From an uncultured Victivallales bacterium (GTDB lineage Bacteria > Verrucomicrobiota > Lentisphaeria > Oligosphaerales > JAFGRS01), in assembly GCA_903834675.1 (NCBI GenBank), contig CAILKC010000172.1:1-8496 (forward strand): a stretch of DNA of 8,496 nucleotides. Reading direction: 5' to 3'. A program made the translations under genes and the position numbers. Below the pieces are notes generated by a model. The model worked only from the letters and a program-made list of their open reading frames with translations. It ran no database searches and was not told where the DNA came from. Position 1 is the first letter of the stretch. Every line of letters begins with the position of its first letter. Below are positions 6,982-8,496 of the stretch, in pieces.

Positions 6982-8252
6982 AGACGTATCGGTGCCAGCG
7001 GGTTCTGCTGGGGGTGCTGCTGCTGGGCCTCGCCACGGCGGCTTTGGCGGAGTCCGCGCGCGGCCTGGTCCGGCGCGGCAATAAGGCCTATGAGGCAAAG
7101 CGTTACGACGAGGCTATGAAGGCTTACGAGCAGGCCGACGTCGAGAGCCCGGAGTCGCCGGTGGTAGCGTTCAACCAGGGTGCGGTGCATTACCGTGCCG
7201 AGGACTACGCCGCGGCGCGTGAGTCCTTCGAAAAGGCGGCGAAAGCGAGCCGCGATCCGGCCTTTGAGGCCAATTGTCGTTACAACGTCGGCGACACCTG
7301 GTTCAAAGAGGCCCGCCGGCAGATGGACAGCGATCTGAAGAAGGCGGTGGAGGCGTGCGAGCGTAGCGTTGACAACTATCAGGCGGCGCTGGCGCTGCAG
7401 CCGGAATTCGAGGCAGCCCGCCGCAATATCGAGATTGTCCGTCGCTTGTGGAAGTCCATCCTGGATGAGCAGAAGCGGCGTCAGGAGCAGCAGAAGGCCC
7501 AGCAGGAAGAGCAGCAGAAGTTCGCCGAACAGATGAAGCAGCTCATCGAGCGCCAGGAGAAGGCCGCCGGCCAGAGCACGGCGTTGGCCAAGCAGCAGGA
7601 GTCCGCGGGCGCCTCGCCGGCGGTCCAGGAGCAGTCGGCGGCCCAGGCGAAAGACCAGCGTCAGCTTGGCGAGGACACCCAGGCGGCGGCCGACAAGCTC
7701 GCGGAGATGCTCCGTCAGGCTCAACCGCCGCCGCCGGGCGGCGCCGCCGGTTCCCCGCCACCGGCGTCCCCCCCCAGCCAGCCGGCGCAGGAGCAGATGA
7801 ACCAGGCCCGCCAACTCCAGGAGCAGGCGGCCGGAAAACTCGAGCAGACGCAACCCCAGCCGGCCAGCGCCGATCAGAAGCAGGCCGCGGAGGCCCTCCG
7901 CAAAGCCCTCGAGAGCCTGTCAAAACCGCAGGATGGCCAAGAGCAGAAGCAGGAAGGCCAGAAGCAGGACCAGAAGGGGCAGGAAGAGCAGAAAAAAGAC
8001 GGCCAGAAGCAGGACCAGAAGGGGCAGGAAGGCCAGAAGCAAGAAGACCAGAAGCAGGACCAGAAGAAGCAAGAGGAACCGCAGGCGGCGCAGGAGGGCG
8101 GGAAGGAGCCGCAGGGGCAGGACCCGCAGCAGGCCCGGGCCCGTCTTGCCGACCAGGATGCCCGCAACATATTGGACGACGAGAAGCGTAATCGGGATCG
8201 GCGTACGGCCGCGGAACAACAAGGCGTGGCGCCAGTGGACAAGGATTGGTGA
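6978..8252 (+). CDS. batC: BatC-like exported TPR protein with Q/K/E-rich tail
   Basis: A 424-residue protein with a signal peptide at residues 1-25 (positive start, then LLGVLLLGLATAALA, likely cut after A24 or A25). No lipobox is seen. TPR units follow at about residues 27-60 (GNKAYEAKRYDEAMKAYEQA), 62-95 (FNQGAVHYRAEDYAAARESF) and 98-142. Residues 155-245 are strongly charged and Gln-rich, probably a coiled coil. A Pro-rich stretch at 249-270 and a low-complexity Q/K/E/G region at 318-370, built on a 45-base DNA repeat, come next. The C-terminus regains complexity (residues 385-424) and ends in DKDW. ATG 6978 overlaps the batB stop as ATGA, with only weak Shine-Dalgarno character; a longer upstream frame lacks a signal peptide and was not used. 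The TPRs should bind partners in the periplasm. Confidence 0.88.
   Translation: MKTYRCQRVLLGVLLLGLATAALAESARGLVRRGNKAYEAKRYDEAMKAYEQADVESPESPVVAFNQGAVHYRAEDYAAARESFEKAAKASRDPAFEANCRYNVGDTWFKEARRQMDSDLKKAVEACERSVDNYQAALALQPEFEAARRNIEIVRRLWKSILDEQKRRQEQQKAQQEEQQKFAEQMKQLIERQEKAAGQSTALAKQQESAGASPAVQEQSAAQAKDQRQLGEDTQAAADKLAEMLRQAQPPPPGGAAGSPPPASPPSQPAQEQMNQARQLQEQAAGKLEQTQPQPASADQKQAAEALRKALESLSKPQDGQEQKQEGQKQDQKGQEEQKKDGQKQDQKGQEGQKQEDQKQDQKKQEEPQAAQEGGKEPQGQDPQQARARLADQDARNILDDEKRNRDRRTAAEQQGVAPVDKDW
7956..8066 (+). repeat. 45-bp in-frame tandem repeat in batC
   Basis: An identical 30-base block occurs at 7956-7985 and 8001-8030. Its 19-base core recurs at 8048-8066. All are exactly 45 bases (15 codons) apart, giving about 2.5 units coding for GQKQDQKGQE-type repeats. 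The period is a multiple of three, so unit gain or loss would keep the frame. A shorter related string lies just upstream, from about 7943. Confidence 0.8.
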
Positions 8253-8496
8253 GCGCGTTGAGGGGTGTATCCGACAATCTGTGGGAGCGCGTGCGGGCCG
8301 GGGTCGCGGCCTGTGCTGCCTGGGCGGTGTTGTTGGCGCTGTCGGTGGCGGCGCAGGATCTGCTGCAGGTCCAGGTGGCGATCGAGTCGCAGGACGTGTT
8401 CGTCGGTCAACCCATCACCTTCCAGATCACGGTATCGGGGGCGGACGAGCCGCAGCCGCCGGACTTGGCTGCCGCAGCGCCGGACCTCAGCGTCCA
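8249..8496 (+). CDS. batD: BatD-like protein, N-terminal part (runs off the window)
   Basis: Open reading continues in one frame from GTG 8249 to the window end, 82 codons without a stop. GTG 8249 overlaps the batC stop as GTGA, matching the junction style of this operon. AAGGA at 8241-8245 is a close-spaced possible Shine-Dalgarno; TTG 8258 or GTG 8291 are alternative starts. The first 35 residues form a signal peptide (GVAACAAWAVLLALSVAA, then QD). The mature part begins with a beta-strand pattern, VAIESQDVFVGQPITFQITVSG, followed by PQPPDL. This is the typical start of BatD ectodomains, which are periplasmic beta-sandwich proteins with a C-terminal membrane helix. Gene order after batA-batB-batC agrees. 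The remainder, including any membrane helix, is not in this window. Confidence 0.8.
   Translation, partial: MSALRGVSDNLWERVRAGVAACAAWAVLLALSVAAQDLLQVQVAIESQDVFVGQPITFQITVSGADEPQPPDLAAAAPDLSV

Noticed and set aside
6891..7853. A 320-codon minus-strand frame opposite batC, rich in leucine
   Set aside because: The leucine runs are the reverse complement of Gln/Glu/Lys codons in batC; no independent domain or start signal is seen.
7940..8070. CRISPR-like repeats
   Set aside because: The spacing is in-frame, the units are coding and low complexity, and there are no unique spacers.

Overview
The window carries one co-directional plus-strand gene cluster of the Bat (Bacteroides aerotolerance) / MoxR-vWA type, preceded by about 340 bases of repeat-rich intergenic DNA. 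High GC, GTG starts, long GC-driven antisense open frames and two kinds of dispersed intergenic repeat (a palindromic CCCAGGGC/GCCCTGGG element and heptad-phased GTCATT and AGGGTTC strings) recall Planctomycetes and other PVC-group bacteria. That placement comes from memory of such genomes, not from a search.

Layout: 1-342 has no convincing gene and holds palindromic repeats, then a Shine-Dalgarno. 349-1374 encodes a MoxR-family AAA+ ATPase. 1371-2252 encodes a DUF58 protein with a vWA MIDAS. 2253-2419 is the only sizeable gap inside the cluster and is filled with heptad repeats. 2420-3838 encodes a membrane-anchored TPR plus PpiC-type (parvulin) peptidyl-prolyl isomerase. 3852-4904 encodes a predicted lipoprotein with a BatD-like ectodomain, a membrane helix and a cytosolic domain. 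4901-5965 and 5962-6981 encode two membrane vWA proteins (BatA and BatB). 6978-8252 encodes an exported TPR protein with a Q/K/E-rich tail (BatC). 8249-8496 is the start of a BatD gene that runs off the window end.

From family knowledge, MoxR ATPases act with DUF58 and vWA partners as chaperone-like systems for envelope protein maturation or stress tolerance. Here the cytosolic ATPase and DUF58 protein would work with BatA/BatB in the inner membrane, whose vWA domains are expected on one membrane face, and with periplasmic TPR and beta-sandwich proteins (BatC, BatD, the lipoprotein). The parvulin gene in the middle adds a foldase and supports an envelope protein-folding role. Most junctions are 4-base ATGA/GTGA overlaps, so the genes are probably translated as a coupled operon. 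The clearest departures from a plain bat operon are the inserted parvulin and BatD-like lipoprotein genes, and the repeat-filled gap separating moxR-DUF58 from the rest.
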